Positions 51,645 through 60,187 of a stretch of DNA of 64,000 nt are shown piece by piece; positions within the stretch are counted from its first letter, which is position 1, and each line of letters starts with the position of its first letter. Origin of the DNA: JAXLYE01 sp046351595. GTDB taxonomy: Bacteria; Myxococcota_A; Polyangia; Palsa-1104; JAEUJZ01. The translations under genes and the position numbers were made by a program. The DNA lies in contig JAXLYE010000004.1 in assembly GCA_046351595.1 (NCBI GenBank), forward strand, positions 434,001 through 498,000. Direction: 5' to 3'. The notes under the pieces were generated by a model. The model was given only the letters and a program-made list of their open reading frames with translations, was not told the DNA's origin and searched no databases.

Positions 51645-53252
51645 CTAGCGGATGCCAAGGCTCTTCATTCGTGATGCCAGCGTCGTCGCTTTGAGCCCGA
51701 GGAGCCGTGCCGCTCCCTGGGGTCCATAGAGCTTGCCCTTGGTCTGCAGCAGCGCCTTGGAGATATTGGCTGCTTCGAGCGCGCGAAGCTGCGCGTCGGT
51801 CATGATCTCGGAAGGAATCTCGATCGAGGCGGTAGTGGGAACACCTGGGCCCTTCTGCGCGTGGGCCAGGTCGAGCTGCAACCTCCCCCCCTCCGAGGTG
51901 ATGACCGCGCGCTCAAGCACATGCTGCAGCTCGCGGATGTTTCCCGGCCAGTCATAGCGCTCGAGCTCGGTGAGGTTCATCGGCGTCAGCCTCGTGGCGG
52001 GCCGTCCAAGCCGCCGCGAGATCTGCGCGAGAAAATGGTCTGCCAGCAGCGGAATGTCTTCCTTGCGCATACGCAGCGGCGGGAGGGTAATTGGGAAGAC
52101 GCTGAGTCGGTAATATAGGTCGCGGCGGAAGCGGCCGACTTCACTCTCTTCCCGCAGATCGCGGTTGGTCGCGGCAATGATGCGGACGCTCACCTTGCGC
52201 GTTCTGTCTTCGCCGACGCGCTCGAATTCACCTTCTTGCAGGACTCGCAGCAGCTTGCTCTGTAGGTCGAGCGGGATCTCCCCGATCTCATCCAGAAACA
52301 GGGTTCCTCCGTCAGCCAGCTCGAAGCGACCGACGCGATCGCGCAGCGCGCCGGTGAAGCTGCCTTTGGCATGCCCGAAGAACTCGCTATCGTAAAGCTC
52401 GCGGGGAATCGCGGCGCAGTTCACTTTTATGAGGGGCCGCTCGGCGCGATTGCTGCGCCGATGGAGCTCCCGCGCAACCAGCTCCTTCCCGGTTCCGCTC
52501 TCGCCTAGCACCAGCACCGTCGAGTCGGTCTTGGCCACAAGCTGGATCTGCCGGCTTACCGTATCGAGGGCCGGACTCTTTCCGACCATGTCTCCAAACG
52601 AGCCGGCGCCGCGAACTTCTTCTAGCAAGTAGGCGTTGTCGAGTTCCAGTCTCTTCTTGAGAGCCGCGATCTCTTCCCAAGCCAGCGCATTGGCAAGTGC
52701 GATGGCGGCGTGATCCGCGATCATCCGCAGCCAGTCGAGGCTCGATCGGTCGATCACCGTGCGGCTGAAGACCGCCAGCACACCAAGCACTTTCCCTTGG
52801 ACGACGAGCGGCTGGCCGCCAAATCCATGAATTCCTTCAGCCTGAACCCACTGCGGCTTGACGATCCACGCTGGCAGGTTGGCCAGATCCGGCGCTTCGA
52901 CTGGCTCACCGGTAGCCGCGATCTGTCCTACCTTGCGAACTCCCAGGGGAAAGCGTCGAAAAGCTCCATCAATTCGTGAGAAGCGCTCGCTCGGCTCGAC
53001 GATCGATGTGCCGGCGCTGGCCACCAGGTGCAGGCAGGTTGTCTGATCGGGGCACTCGAGCCGCATGGGGCACGTCGGGCAGCCCTGCCCCGGACGCACT
53101 AGCCAGATTCGCGCCATCGCGACCGCGGGGGACTCACACAGACGTTTGACCACAAGCCACAGCAGGTCGGAGGCGCTCCGCTGCAGGGCCATGTCAAGCA
53201 GCAGGCGGCGCGGATCGATGATGAGGCTGCCCGCCTCGCGTGCGCTGATCAT
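51645..53252 (-). CDS. Sigma-54-dependent activator with GAF-like sensor
   Basis: This 535-residue protein starts at ATG 53252. An N-terminal GAF-like sensor (about 15-185) contains Cys58-x2-Cys61-x5-Cys67-x5-Cys73. A coiled linker is followed by the AAA+ domain (about 215-450), with Walker A Gly-Glu-Ser-Gly-Thr-Gly-Lys-Glu, a Gly-Ser-Phe-Thr-Gly-Ala loop (variant of GAFTGA) and Asp-Glu-Ile-Gly-Glu. A Fis-type helix-turn-helix ends it (Gly-Ala-Ala-Arg-Leu-Leu-Gly-Leu-Lys). It activates RNA polymerase with sigma-54. The first of three palindromes lies 14 bp before its start, suggesting autoregulation. The Cys cluster could bind metal or an Fe-S centre. Targets are likely the two sigma-54 promoters to the right. 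Confidence 0.93.
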   Translation of the reverse strand: MISAREAGSLIIDPRRLLLDMALQRSASDLLWLVVKRLCESPAVAMARIWLVRPGQGCPTCPMRLECPDQTTCLHLVASAGTSIVEPSERFSRIDGAFRRFPLGVRKVGQIAATGEPVEAPDLANLPAWIVKPQWVQAEGIHGFGGQPLVVQGKVLGVLAVFSRTVIDRSSLDWLRMIADHAAIALANALAWEEIAALKKRLELDNAYLLEEVRGAGSFGDMVGKSPALDTVSRQIQLVAKTDSTVLVLGESGTGKELVARELHRRSNRAERPLIKVNCAAIPRELYDSEFFGHAKGSFTGALRDRVGRFELADGGTLFLDEIGEIPLDLQSKLLRVLQEGEFERVGEDRTRKVSVRIIAATNRDLREESEVGRFRRDLYYRLSVFPITLPPLRMRKEDIPLLADHFLAQISRRLGRPATRLTPMNLTELERYDWPGNIRELQHVLERAVITSEGGRLQLDLAHAQKGPGVPTTASIEIPSEIMTDAQLRALEAANISKALLQTKGKLYGPQGAARLLGLKATTLASRMKSLGIR

Positions 53253-53265
53253 GGATCGATAATCC

Positions 53266-53317
53266 ACGAATTCTCGTTGAATTGGAGACGAGATCTCGTG
53301 AGATCACGAATCTTCGT
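53266..53317. promoter_or_regulatory. Three 12-bp palindromic activator-binding sites
   Basis: ACGAATTCTCGT (53266-53277), ACGAGATCTCGT (53288-53299, a perfect palindrome) and ACGAATCTTCGT (53306-53317) fit ACGARWTCTCGT closely. They start 22 and 18 bp apart, about two helical turns. They lie about 70-120 bp upstream of a -24/-12 promoter, the usual place for enhancer sites, and next to the activator start codon. Confidence 0.8.
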
Positions 53318-53387
53318 GCTCCACGGATCGGCTGCCCGAAGGCTAGGCGCCTCGAACCGCCGACGGAGCGAAGCCCAGAACGGGTCC

Positions 53388-53403
53388 TGGCGCGTGCCTT
53401 GCT
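53388..53403 (+). promoter_or_regulatory. Sigma-54 (-24/-12) promoter
   Basis: TGGCGCGTGCCTTGCT has GG and GC ten bases apart and near-consensus flanks. Transcription would start around 53,414, giving a short leader before the ATG at 53,440. Enhancer palindromes lie just upstream. Confidence 0.85.
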
Positions 53404-53439
53404 TTGCCAGGTCTTCGAACGCTGACTCGGAGCCAACCC

Positions 53440-53910
53440 ATGAAAACCCCGGCTGCTGTCGTCCCGCCCTTTTCCCGCGAAACCGCGCTCGCCAAGGTCA
53501 GGGCGGCGGAGGATGCCTGGAACTCACGCGACCCCGAGCGAGTCGCGCTCGCCTATTCGCAGGACTCGGCGTGGCGCAACCGCAGCACGTTCCTAAAGGG
53601 GAGAGAGCAGATCACCCTGTTTCTGCAGCAGAAATGGCAGAGGGAGCTCGATTACCGTCTGGCCAAAGCGCTCTTTTGCTTCACCGATAACCGCATCGCG
53701 GTGCGCTTTCGCTACGAATATCACGACCCGAGCGGCCAGTGGTTTCGCGCCTATGGAAACGAGCTGTGGGAGTTCGCCGAGGATGGACTGATGCGAAGGC
53801 GCGAAGCGAGCATCAACGACCTGGCAATCGCAGAGTCGGAGCGCACTTTCCACTGGCCGGCCCCCGGACCTCGCCCGCTTGATGATCTCGGGATCGAATC
53901 GATTCAGTAG
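53440..53910 (+). CDS. NTF2-like protein (DUF1348 type)
   Basis: This 156-residue protein has an NTF2 cone fold: Ala-Glu-Asp-Ala-Trp-Asn-Ser-Arg-Asp-Pro-Glu, Trp-Arg-Asn-Arg, Gly-Arg-Glu-Gln-Ile, Val-Arg-Phe-Arg-Tyr-Glu-Tyr, and Asn-Glu-Leu-Trp-Glu-Phe. It matches the DUF1348 group as I recall it. These small proteins often bind or transform small ligands. It is the first gene behind the sigma-54 promoter and is followed by the broken oxidoreductase after 54 bp. The ligand is unknown. ATG 53440 is chosen because earlier in-frame starts would lie upstream of the expected transcript. Confidence 0.85.
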   Translation: MKTPAAVVPPFSRETALAKVRAAEDAWNSRDPERVALAYSQDSAWRNRSTFLKGREQITLFLQQKWQRELDYRLAKALFCFTDNRIAVRFRYEYHDPSGQWFRAYGNELWEFAEDGLMRRREASINDLAIAESERTFHWPAPGPRPLDDLGIESIQ

Positions 53911-53964
53911 CTTCACTCGGGGTGTTCTAAGGATGGTACGTACCCAGCCCACACGACGGTCTTC

Positions 53965-55826
53965 ATGAAAAGGAATCGTTCCATGTCCGAGCCAGAGCAG
54001 CCGTCTTCCCCTTTCCAGTCCTCTGGACCTTGGCACGAGGGCGAGAAGACCCTGCAGCGCCGGCTTGGTGTGGCAGAGCGGATGGAAGACCAAGGACGCA
54101 AGGTGATCCGGAACTTCATGCCCGATCAGCATCGGCAATTCTATGGTCAGTTGCCGTTCATCGTGCTCGGCGCGGTGGATGACGCGGGCGCTCCGTGGGC
54201 AACGCTGCTCGAGGGTAAACCAGGCTTTGTTTCCTCTCCAGATGCAACGACGCTGCTGATCGCGGCGCGGCCCGGGATAGACGATCCGGTGGGGGCTGCG
54301 TTAGCGGCAGGTTCGCCGGTGGGCATGCTCGGCATCGAGCTTCATACACGGCGGCGCAACCGCGCAAATGGCACCGTAACGCACCTCGATCGCGAGGCAT
54401 TCGCGGTGAATGTGCAGAGGTACTCACGATTCCTGACTTCGCTGGCAACTTGCACTTTAATACGTTGGGCAATTTACTGCTCAATCCACGTGCCGGTCTG
54501 GTATTCGTCGACTTCAGCAGCGGTGAGCTGCTCCAGCTTACGGGCATGACAGAGCTGGTTCTTGAGGGGGCAGAGATCTCTCGGTTTCAGGGTGCCGAAC
54601 GGTTGTGGCGGTTCAGGGTCGAGCAGCTGGTACGGCGGCGCGGCGCGCTGGCACTGCGCTTTCGGTTCGGCGAATATTCTCCCAACTCTCTGATGACCGG
54701 CTCCTGGGATCAGGCCGAGGCGCGCGAGAGAGCCGAAGCGCTGCGCCACACCTGGCGGCCGTTTCGAGTGGCGCGGATCGTACAAGAGAGCTCGACGATC
54801 CGCTCTTTCCTGCTTGAGCCCGAAGATGGGGCCGGGCTGCCGCTGTTTCAAGCTGGCCAGCACCTGCCTATTCGCTTGCGGCTCGCTCCTGATGCGGCTC
54901 CGCTGATTCGAACCTATACAATCTCTGCGGCGCCCTCGGACGGCCACTTCCGGATCAGCGTGAAGCGGGACGGCGCCGCATCGCGGCATCTGCACGATCG
55001 CATTACCGTTGGAGATCGAATCGAGGCGCGCGCACCCGACGGCACATTCACCGTCGATGCTCAGGAACGTCGCCCCTTGGTGCTCATCTCCGCTGGCGTC
55101 GGCATCACCCCGATGCTGGCCATGCTGCGTCACGTCCTTTATGAAGGACTGCGGACACGCCGGATCCGCAAGACCTGGTTTCTGCATGCAGCGCGGAACC
55201 AATCGGAGCGCGCCTTTGACCAAGAGGTCGCGGAACTGGTCAGGCTGGGCAAAGGGGCCATTAGCCTGGTGCGGACGCTCAGCCAGCCCGAACCCGGTGC
55301 TGTCCTGGGAGTCGACCACGAGCATCAAGGGCGGATCGATATCCAGATCCTAAAGAATGTCCTAAATCTCGATGACTATGATTATTACCTGTGTGGTCCG
55401 GCTGCATTCACCCAAGGGATCTACGATGGGCTGCGTACGCTGAGGATCCCCGACGATCGAATTCATGCTGAAGCGTTCGGGCCATCCGTGCTGGTGCGCA
55501 AGCTGGATCCGGGCCAGGGTCCGCAGCCAGCGCTGTCCACGGCTGCCGCTGAGGCGGTGCATGTTGTGTTTGCGCGGACGGGAAAGGAAGCTTGCTGGGA
55601 TCCAAGTAGTGGCAGTCTACTCGATCTTGCCGAGCAGCACGGACTGGCACCGGAGTTTAGCTGTCGAGGTGGAACCTGTGGCACCTGCCGCACCCGCGTT
55701 CTCGATGGTCAAGTGACCTATCTGGTGCGGCCTACCGCAGCTACGGACAGCAGCACAGGGCTTATCTGCTGCGCGGTGCCTGCTCAAGGAGAAGCTCCCG
55801 GCGGTCGCTTGGTGCTCGATCTCTGA
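53965..55826 (+). pseudogene. Broken PNPOx-like/FNR-like/2Fe-2S fusion oxidoreductase
   Basis: Two frames belong to one ancestral gene. Frame one (53,965 to about 54,418) codes a PNPOx-like flavin-binding half: Phe-Ile-Val-Leu-Gly-Ala-Val-Asp-Asp-Ala-Gly, Gly-Met-Leu-Gly-Ile-Glu-Leu and Arg-Arg-Arg-Asn-Arg. Frame two (about 54,419 to 55,826) resumes with Val-Leu-Thr-Ile-Pro-Asp-Phe-Ala-Gly-Asn and Asn-Thr-Leu-Gly-Asn-Leu-Leu-Leu. An FAD domain (Arg-Thr-Tyr-Thr-Ile-Ser), an NAD(P) domain (Gly-Val-Gly-Ile-Thr-Pro) and a ferredoxin domain (Cys-Arg-Gly-Gly-Thr-Cys-Gly-Thr-Cys) follow. The segment usually between the halves, roughly 70-80 residues, appears missing, and the frame changes there. It is likely inactive as a whole, though the C-terminal reductase could still be made from an internal start. 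Confidence 0.8.
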
Positions 55827-55929
55827 GCGCCTCGTAAGTGACATGACTGTAGCTGAGCATGTGAAGCTCAGCCGATTCGTAAGGGGGACGAGTACGCTCC
55901 ATTCGTCGTGCGCTCCATCGTCCTCCAGT

Positions 55930-55945
55930 TGGAATCATGATTGCT
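55930..55945 (+). promoter_or_regulatory. Second sigma-54 (-24/-12) promoter
   Basis: TGGAATCATGATTGCT keeps GG and GC ten bases apart. It lies about 117 bp before the ATG of the YHS protein. Half-sites ACGAG and TTCGT occur just upstream (about 55,874-55,910) but without the exact spacing of the palindromes at 53,266. Confidence 0.6.
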
Positions 55946-56061
55946 TGAATCCGCAGCGGTTGCGGCTGTCTTCACTAACTCTGTCAAGGTCGCCCTCGTC
56001 TTCGCCCAGCGAGAAGCGATTCCTGACCTGGGCGTGTGTCTTCAAAAAGGGAGGATTGAAA

Positions 56062-56541
56062 ATGCGTTCCCCCGTTCGGATGGCTGCTTTGGTTGCGCTG
56101 ATGCTCGCCTTCACTTCTGCGCCGTCGCTGGCCAAAGGCAAATCGGCTCACGCCTACAACACACTAGGCGAGTCAGTCGGCCTCGTCGGCTACGACCCGG
56201 TGTCCTATTTCCCCGAGGGCGGAGGAAAGCCTCAGAAGGGCTCGATCAAGATCTCGACCGAGCACAACGGAGTGACCTACCGCTTCGCTTCGGACGAGCA
56301 CCTTCAGACGTTCAAGAAGAGTCCAGAGAAGTACCTGCCGCAGTACGGCGGCTGGTGCGCCTGGGCCATCGCGGAGCTTGGCAAGCGTGTTGACGTCGAT
56401 CCGCTGAGCTATGAGATCCGCAATGGCAAGCTGTACGTCTTTTACCGCGACCCCGGTCTCGACACCCGGCCGATGTGGACACCAAAGGCTGACGAGTTCA
56501 TTAGCAAGGCCGACTCCAAGTGGCCCGCACTCGCGAAGTAG
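56062..56541 (+). CDS. Secreted YHS-domain protein
   Basis: This 159-residue protein starts at ATG 56062 with GGGAGG upstream. The signal peptide is cleaved after Pro-Ser-Leu-Ala near residue 24. The mature part carries a YHS-type domain: Val-Gly-Tyr-Asp-Pro-Val-Ser-Tyr-Phe, Tyr-Arg-Phe-Ala-Ser-Asp-Glu-His-Leu, Phe-x-x-x-Pro-Glu-Lys-Tyr-Leu-Pro-Gln-Tyr-Gly-Gly-Trp-Cys-Ala-Trp-Ala. YHS proteins are suggested to bind metal or haem; this is not established for this type. A sigma-54 promoter lies upstream, so it probably belongs to the same regulon as the NTF2-like and oxidoreductase genes. Confidence 0.87.
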   Translation: MRSPVRMAALVALMLAFTSAPSLAKGKSAHAYNTLGESVGLVGYDPVSYFPEGGGKPQKGSIKISTEHNGVTYRFASDEHLQTFKKSPEKYLPQYGGWCAWAIAELGKRVDVDPLSYEIRNGKLYVFYRDPGLDTRPMWTPKADEFISKADSKWPALAK

Positions 56542-56865
56542 CCTTTCACGTCCGCATCGCAGGGAGGAATACGCGACGGAGACGGCGGCAGGAACTCATC
56601 GGGCTGGGACGGCTCCAGCGCTCTTCCGGGTCTGAGTGCAATGGCTCGCTGGGGTCTACTCCCAAGAGCGAACCCCAGATTCGGGGGGAGAGACCTCGGG
56701 GGCGACCGTGGCTCCGACGAGGGATCGCCGTCACCCAAGTGTCGATAGATCCTGGCAGATCCTCACGCCATGGGCACAGCGCGGAACACTCTTTCGTAAC
56801 CGCCCGCTCTACCCCATCTTCCACCCAGCGCCCGCCCTGAGCAGACTCCCTCCCCGGAGGTGCTC
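56542..56865. other. Intergenic region before the IS66 remnant
   Basis: About 320 bases hold no supported gene. A short inverted repeat (TGGGGT...ACCCCA) occurs near 56,650-56,680. It may contain the left end of the IS66-type element, but I cannot identify terminal inverted repeats. Confidence 0.45.
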
Positions 56866-57285
56866 ATGACGACCCAAGAGCTGGACTCGATGCTACAGGC
56901 GCCCGAGCTGCGCGCGGTGCTGGCCACCACCGAGTGGACCCCAGATCAGGCACACAGGGTGCTGCGCGCTCAGCAGCGCAGCGGCCTGACGATGTACGCC
57001 TTTGCTCGCCGCGTAGGAATCCCTTCCTGGCGACTGTACAAGTGGCGACAGCGCCTGCAGCCGCTGCAGCCCCAGGCGCTGGCCCCGACGGAAACGGTGT
57101 CCTCGGAGGAGCTCCCGGCCGCCTTCATCCCGCTGCAGCTCGTGACGCCCCCGCAGCAGTCCTCTGCGCTTCCGTCCGCGTGCGTCGAGCTTGTGCACCC
57201 GAGCGGCCTGCGCGTGCGCCTGATCCCACAGACTCCGCTCGCGTGGCTGCCCCTTTTAGCCCAGGCGCTGAGGGCCTCGTGCTGA
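56866..57285 (+). CDS. IS66-family accessory protein (TnpA-like)
   Basis: This 139-residue protein has an N-terminal helix-turn-helix (Ser-Gly-Leu-Thr-Met-Tyr-Ala-Phe-Ala-Arg-Arg; Ile-Pro-Ser-Trp-Arg-Leu-Tyr-Lys-Trp-Arg). The C-terminal strand pair is Val-Glu-Leu-Val-His-Pro-Ser-Gly-Leu-Arg-Val-Arg. This is typical of the first ORF of IS66 elements. The downstream tnpB is truncated and tnpC absent, so the element is a remnant. The ATG at 56866 has GGAGG nearby. Confidence 0.8.
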   Translation: MTTQELDSMLQAPELRAVLATTEWTPDQAHRVLRAQQRSGLTMYAFARRVGIPSWRLYKWRQRLQPLQPQALAPTETVSSEELPAAFIPLQLVTPPQQSSALPSACVELVHPSGLRVRLIPQTPLAWLPLLAQALRASC

Positions 57286-57365
57286 CGCTGCCGCCCGCGG
57301 TGCAGCTGTACGTCGCGCCCCTTCCGGTCGACGGGCGCAAGGGCTTCGACGGGCTGAGTCTGTAA
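57279..57365 (+). pseudogene. Truncated IS66 TnpB (first 28 codons)
   Basis: GTG at 57279 overlaps the end of the preceding gene, as in IS66 elements. It codes Leu-Thr-Leu-Pro-Pro-Ala-Val-Gln-Leu-Tyr-Val-Ala, then Pro-Val-Asp-Gly-Arg-Lys-Gly-Phe-Asp-Gly-Leu, the standard TnpB start, and then stops. The rest of tnpB and the transposase tnpC are deleted. Confidence 0.8.
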
Positions 57366-57444
57366 ATAGAAGCAATACGTTCGTATAGCAGCGTCGAAGA
57401 ACTCGATTGCGCGTTAGCGGCGGTGCCCGTTACATTGCTCTGGG

Positions 57445-57993
57445 ATGTGGGGGGACGAGCTCGAGATCTGCCCGGTCTGCAAGAGGACCATCGATCGCGA
57501 GTCGCGCTCGCGGTGGGACAGGGATGAGTGCCGGATGCGGGAGTCGAGGATGCTCGCGTACGCGCGGGCCCGCGCGTACCTGGGCCTGCCGCTTGCGACG
57601 GTGCCCGACGAGGTGCTCGAGCAACTCCCGGTCGGCGCCGAGCAGCGCTGGGCCGCTTACCGACACGTGATCCGGGGGCGCGCTCCGGCTGGCGCGCACG
57701 GCTACCGGGTCGCGACCCTGCGCGAAGGGAGCCAGACCCTGCGCTGCTTTCCTCCGTCGGCCAGCCGCGCTCTGGCGGTCTTCCGGCTGGAGCCTTTTGA
57801 GACTCCGGTCGTGCCGATGCGCGGGCGGTATGTGGTGCTGTACTTCGACGAATTCGGGAGCCTGATCGGGGAGCCAGCCTTCACGGTCTACATCGGATGG
57901 CGTGATCGGGATCTGCGGTTCTCGGATGGGGATCGCACGCTGCTGCCTCGCAGGCGAGACTCGCGGAAGGGGCGCATCCGGCGCGAGGGGTGA
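57445..57993 (+). CDS. Hypothetical protein with N-terminal CxxC, next to the integrase
   Basis: This 182-residue protein begins Met-Trp-Gly-Asp-Glu-Leu-Glu-Ile-Cys-Pro-Val-Cys-Lys. Another Cys lies in Arg-Asp-Glu-Cys-Arg-Met-Arg, so a small zinc-binding head is possible. A helical stretch (about 36-75) and a beta-rich part with Val-Val-Leu-Tyr-Phe-Asp-Glu-Phe-Gly follow; the tail is very basic. It lies 188 bp before the integrase on the same strand, a position where excision or regulatory proteins often sit, but I do not recognise a family. Confidence 0.6.
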   Translation: MWGDELEICPVCKRTIDRESRSRWDRDECRMRESRMLAYARARAYLGLPLATVPDEVLEQLPVGAEQRWAAYRHVIRGRAPAGAHGYRVATLREGSQTLRCFPPSASRALAVFRLEPFETPVVPMRGRYVVLYFDEFGSLIGEPAFTVYIGWRDRDLRFSDGDRTLLPRRRDSRKGRIRREG

Positions 57994-58181
57994 GGTTCGG
58001 GCGATCCAGCTGTTGGTGCCCGACCCGGCCAGGGGCGTCCTCTGCTCGCAGCACGACTCGATCCTGTACCTGACCGTCGGGGAATCGAAAGAAAACCACA
58101 CCTTGTCTGATCCCCCTTTTTCGAGCCTGTGCTATCTCGAGCACGGCAAGCAGCTGCAGCGCCTTCCGAAAGGTGAAGGCG

Positions 58182-59462
58182 ATGCGAAACAGGAAGAAGG
58201 ATGGTCCGTATGTGGCAGGTCCCTATCTCGAGACGCGCGGGCGATATCGCCTCAAGGTCTGGGACGGGATCCGCCTGTCCAAGCCGTCTTTTGAGACGGA
58301 GAAGGAGGCTCTCAAAGAGAAGTCCCGGCTGGAGCGGAAGTTCAATCCGGAGGAGGTGCTGACGGTGGAGCGGCTCATCGAGCGCTACCTTGCGTACCAG
58401 CGCGAGGTGAAAGGGAATCGAAAGTGGAGCTACGAGAACTGCGGGCTGCGGCTCCGGCAGTTCTTCCGCGACCACCTCGGGATTTCCTGCTCACGGATCA
58501 CGCCGGAGAAGGCCGAGGAGATCTACCACGGACACGTCGCACGGAAGCACTTCCGGACCGGCAACCGCCTCTCGGATGCGACGCAGCAAGGCGATTGCAA
58601 GAAGGCGCGCGCGATGTTCCGCTGGGCGACGAAGCGGGGCCTGGTTCCCCTCAATTCCTTCGCGCAGGTCGAGCTGGTCGGCAAGCCCAAGCGCGGCAAG
58701 AAGCAGCTCACGGCCGACGAGGGTGAGCGCTTCGTGAAAGCAGGGATCGAGATGTTCGCGCAAAGGGAGGACCGGCTCGCGCTGGCGGCCGTCGTGTGCA
58801 TCACGACCGGCGGTCGGACGAACGAGGTCCTCAAGCGCATCGGCGCGGATCTCGACGAAGGCGGCACGGTCCTGGTCGTGCGCGAGCGGGAAGCGAGCGA
58901 GCAGGCTGGGGAGGCAACGGTGAAGAATGCGACGTCCAAGCGCCGGCTGTTCCTGCATCCGCAGATCCAGCCGCTCGTCGCCAAGCTCGCGGCGGAGCGG
59001 CCCGCGGGCGCCTTGCTCTTCACGGAGGTCGGATTCAAAGCGGAGTCGCAGAAGCTGCGGCGCAAGGTCCACGAGATCTGCGCGGCGGCTAGCGTACCCC
59101 AAGTGACGACCCACAGCCTGCGCGGCTGGTATGCGACCACGGTCTACCAGCGCTCGCTCGACCCCAGCCAGACCGCGGCCATGCTCGGACACAGCGACTT
59201 CGGCATGACGGAGCGCTGCTACCTGGACGCGAGCGCAGCGGCGCGAGCCCGGGTCAAGCACATCGGCAACCGGCTCGGCCTGGTCGATCCAGAATCCCGT
59301 GCCCGCGAGATCCTGGCCGAGCTGGACGAGCCGACCCTGGCCTCTCTGGTCCGGCTCCTGCCCCAAAAGGTGCCTGGCCTACAGGTTCTCTACCGGTCCC
59401 GGTCAGTCCCCAATCAGTCCCCAGGAGCCAGTCTGTCGATGATCTCCGTCGGAGAGCTGTAG
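58182..59462 (+). CDS. Tyrosine recombinase (integrase) of the island
   Basis: This 426-residue protein starts at ATG 58182. The N-terminal arm-binding-like region is basic, and a SAM-like core-binding domain spans about 60-160. The catalytic domain has Arg212 (Gly-Gly-Arg-Thr-Asn-Glu), His311-x2-Arg314 (His-Ser-Leu-Arg), His337 (Leu-Gly-His-Ser-Asp) and the nucleophile Tyr347 (Arg-Cys-Tyr-Leu-Asp), so all key residues are present. The C-terminal 80 residues extend to within 10 bp of the right core repeat, meaning the 3' end probably overlaps the recombination site. It is expected to insert and excise the island at CTCGGGGGA in the kinase gene. A shorter paralog remnant is at 37,992. Confidence 0.93.
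   Translation: MRNRKKDGPYVAGPYLETRGRYRLKVWDGIRLSKPSFETEKEALKEKSRLERKFNPEEVLTVERLIERYLAYQREVKGNRKWSYENCGLRLRQFFRDHLGISCSRITPEKAEEIYHGHVARKHFRTGNRLSDATQQGDCKKARAMFRWATKRGLVPLNSFAQVELVGKPKRGKKQLTADEGERFVKAGIEMFAQREDRLALAAVVCITTGGRTNEVLKRIGADLDEGGTVLVVREREASEQAGEATVKNATSKRRLFLHPQIQPLVAKLAAERPAGALLFTEVGFKAESQKLRRKVHEICAAASVPQVTTHSLRGWYATTVYQRSLDPSQTAAMLGHSDFGMTERCYLDASAAARARVKHIGNRLGLVDPESRAREILAELDEPTLASLVRLLPQKVPGLQVLYRSRSVPNQSPGASLSMISVGEL
59404..59423 (-). repeat. Possible recombinase arm-type repeat, right end
   Basis: On the minus strand this reads as two GGGGACTG units separated by ATT. It lies about 50 bp inside the right core, within the integrase 3' coding region, and resembles 23611-23629 in inverted orientation. 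Confidence 0.35.
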
Positions 59463-59471
59463 GGTTATATT

Positions 59472-60032
<561 letters not shown>

Positions 60033-60187
60033 CCGGGCCTCCCCCGGTCCATCGTATCTTTACGCCCGGCCCGCCCGCACCCCCCCAAATCGCCTCTGGC
60101 GGTTCGCGACGGGTGCGGCCCGAGCCCGGGGTGCCGCTCGCGCGAGGAAAGCGGCCAGGGCCCGGCTCCGCTGCGGCCGGACAGAGC

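Larger units (their letters stand above)
23539..59471. mobile_element. Integrative genomic island inserted in a Ser/Thr kinase gene
   Basis: The element of about 35.9 kb is bounded by the 9-bp direct repeat CTCGGGGGA. An intact tyrosine recombinase lies inside its right edge, and kinase gene pieces lie outside both edges in the same orientation and compatible frame. Joining left and right flanks restores Gly-Thr-Pro-Ala-Tyr-Met-Ser-Pro-Glu-Gln-Cys. The cargo includes IS remnants, a decayed restriction gene, a second truncated integrase, regulators, surface proteins and a helicase. I see no conjugation or phage structural genes, so it is probably not self-transmissible. Exact edges are defined to within the 9-bp core. 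Confidence 0.8.

Noticed and set aside
59403..59471. The last 22 codons of the kinase frame as genuine kinase sequence
   Set aside because: They are read from island DNA antisense to the integrase end and lack kinase features.
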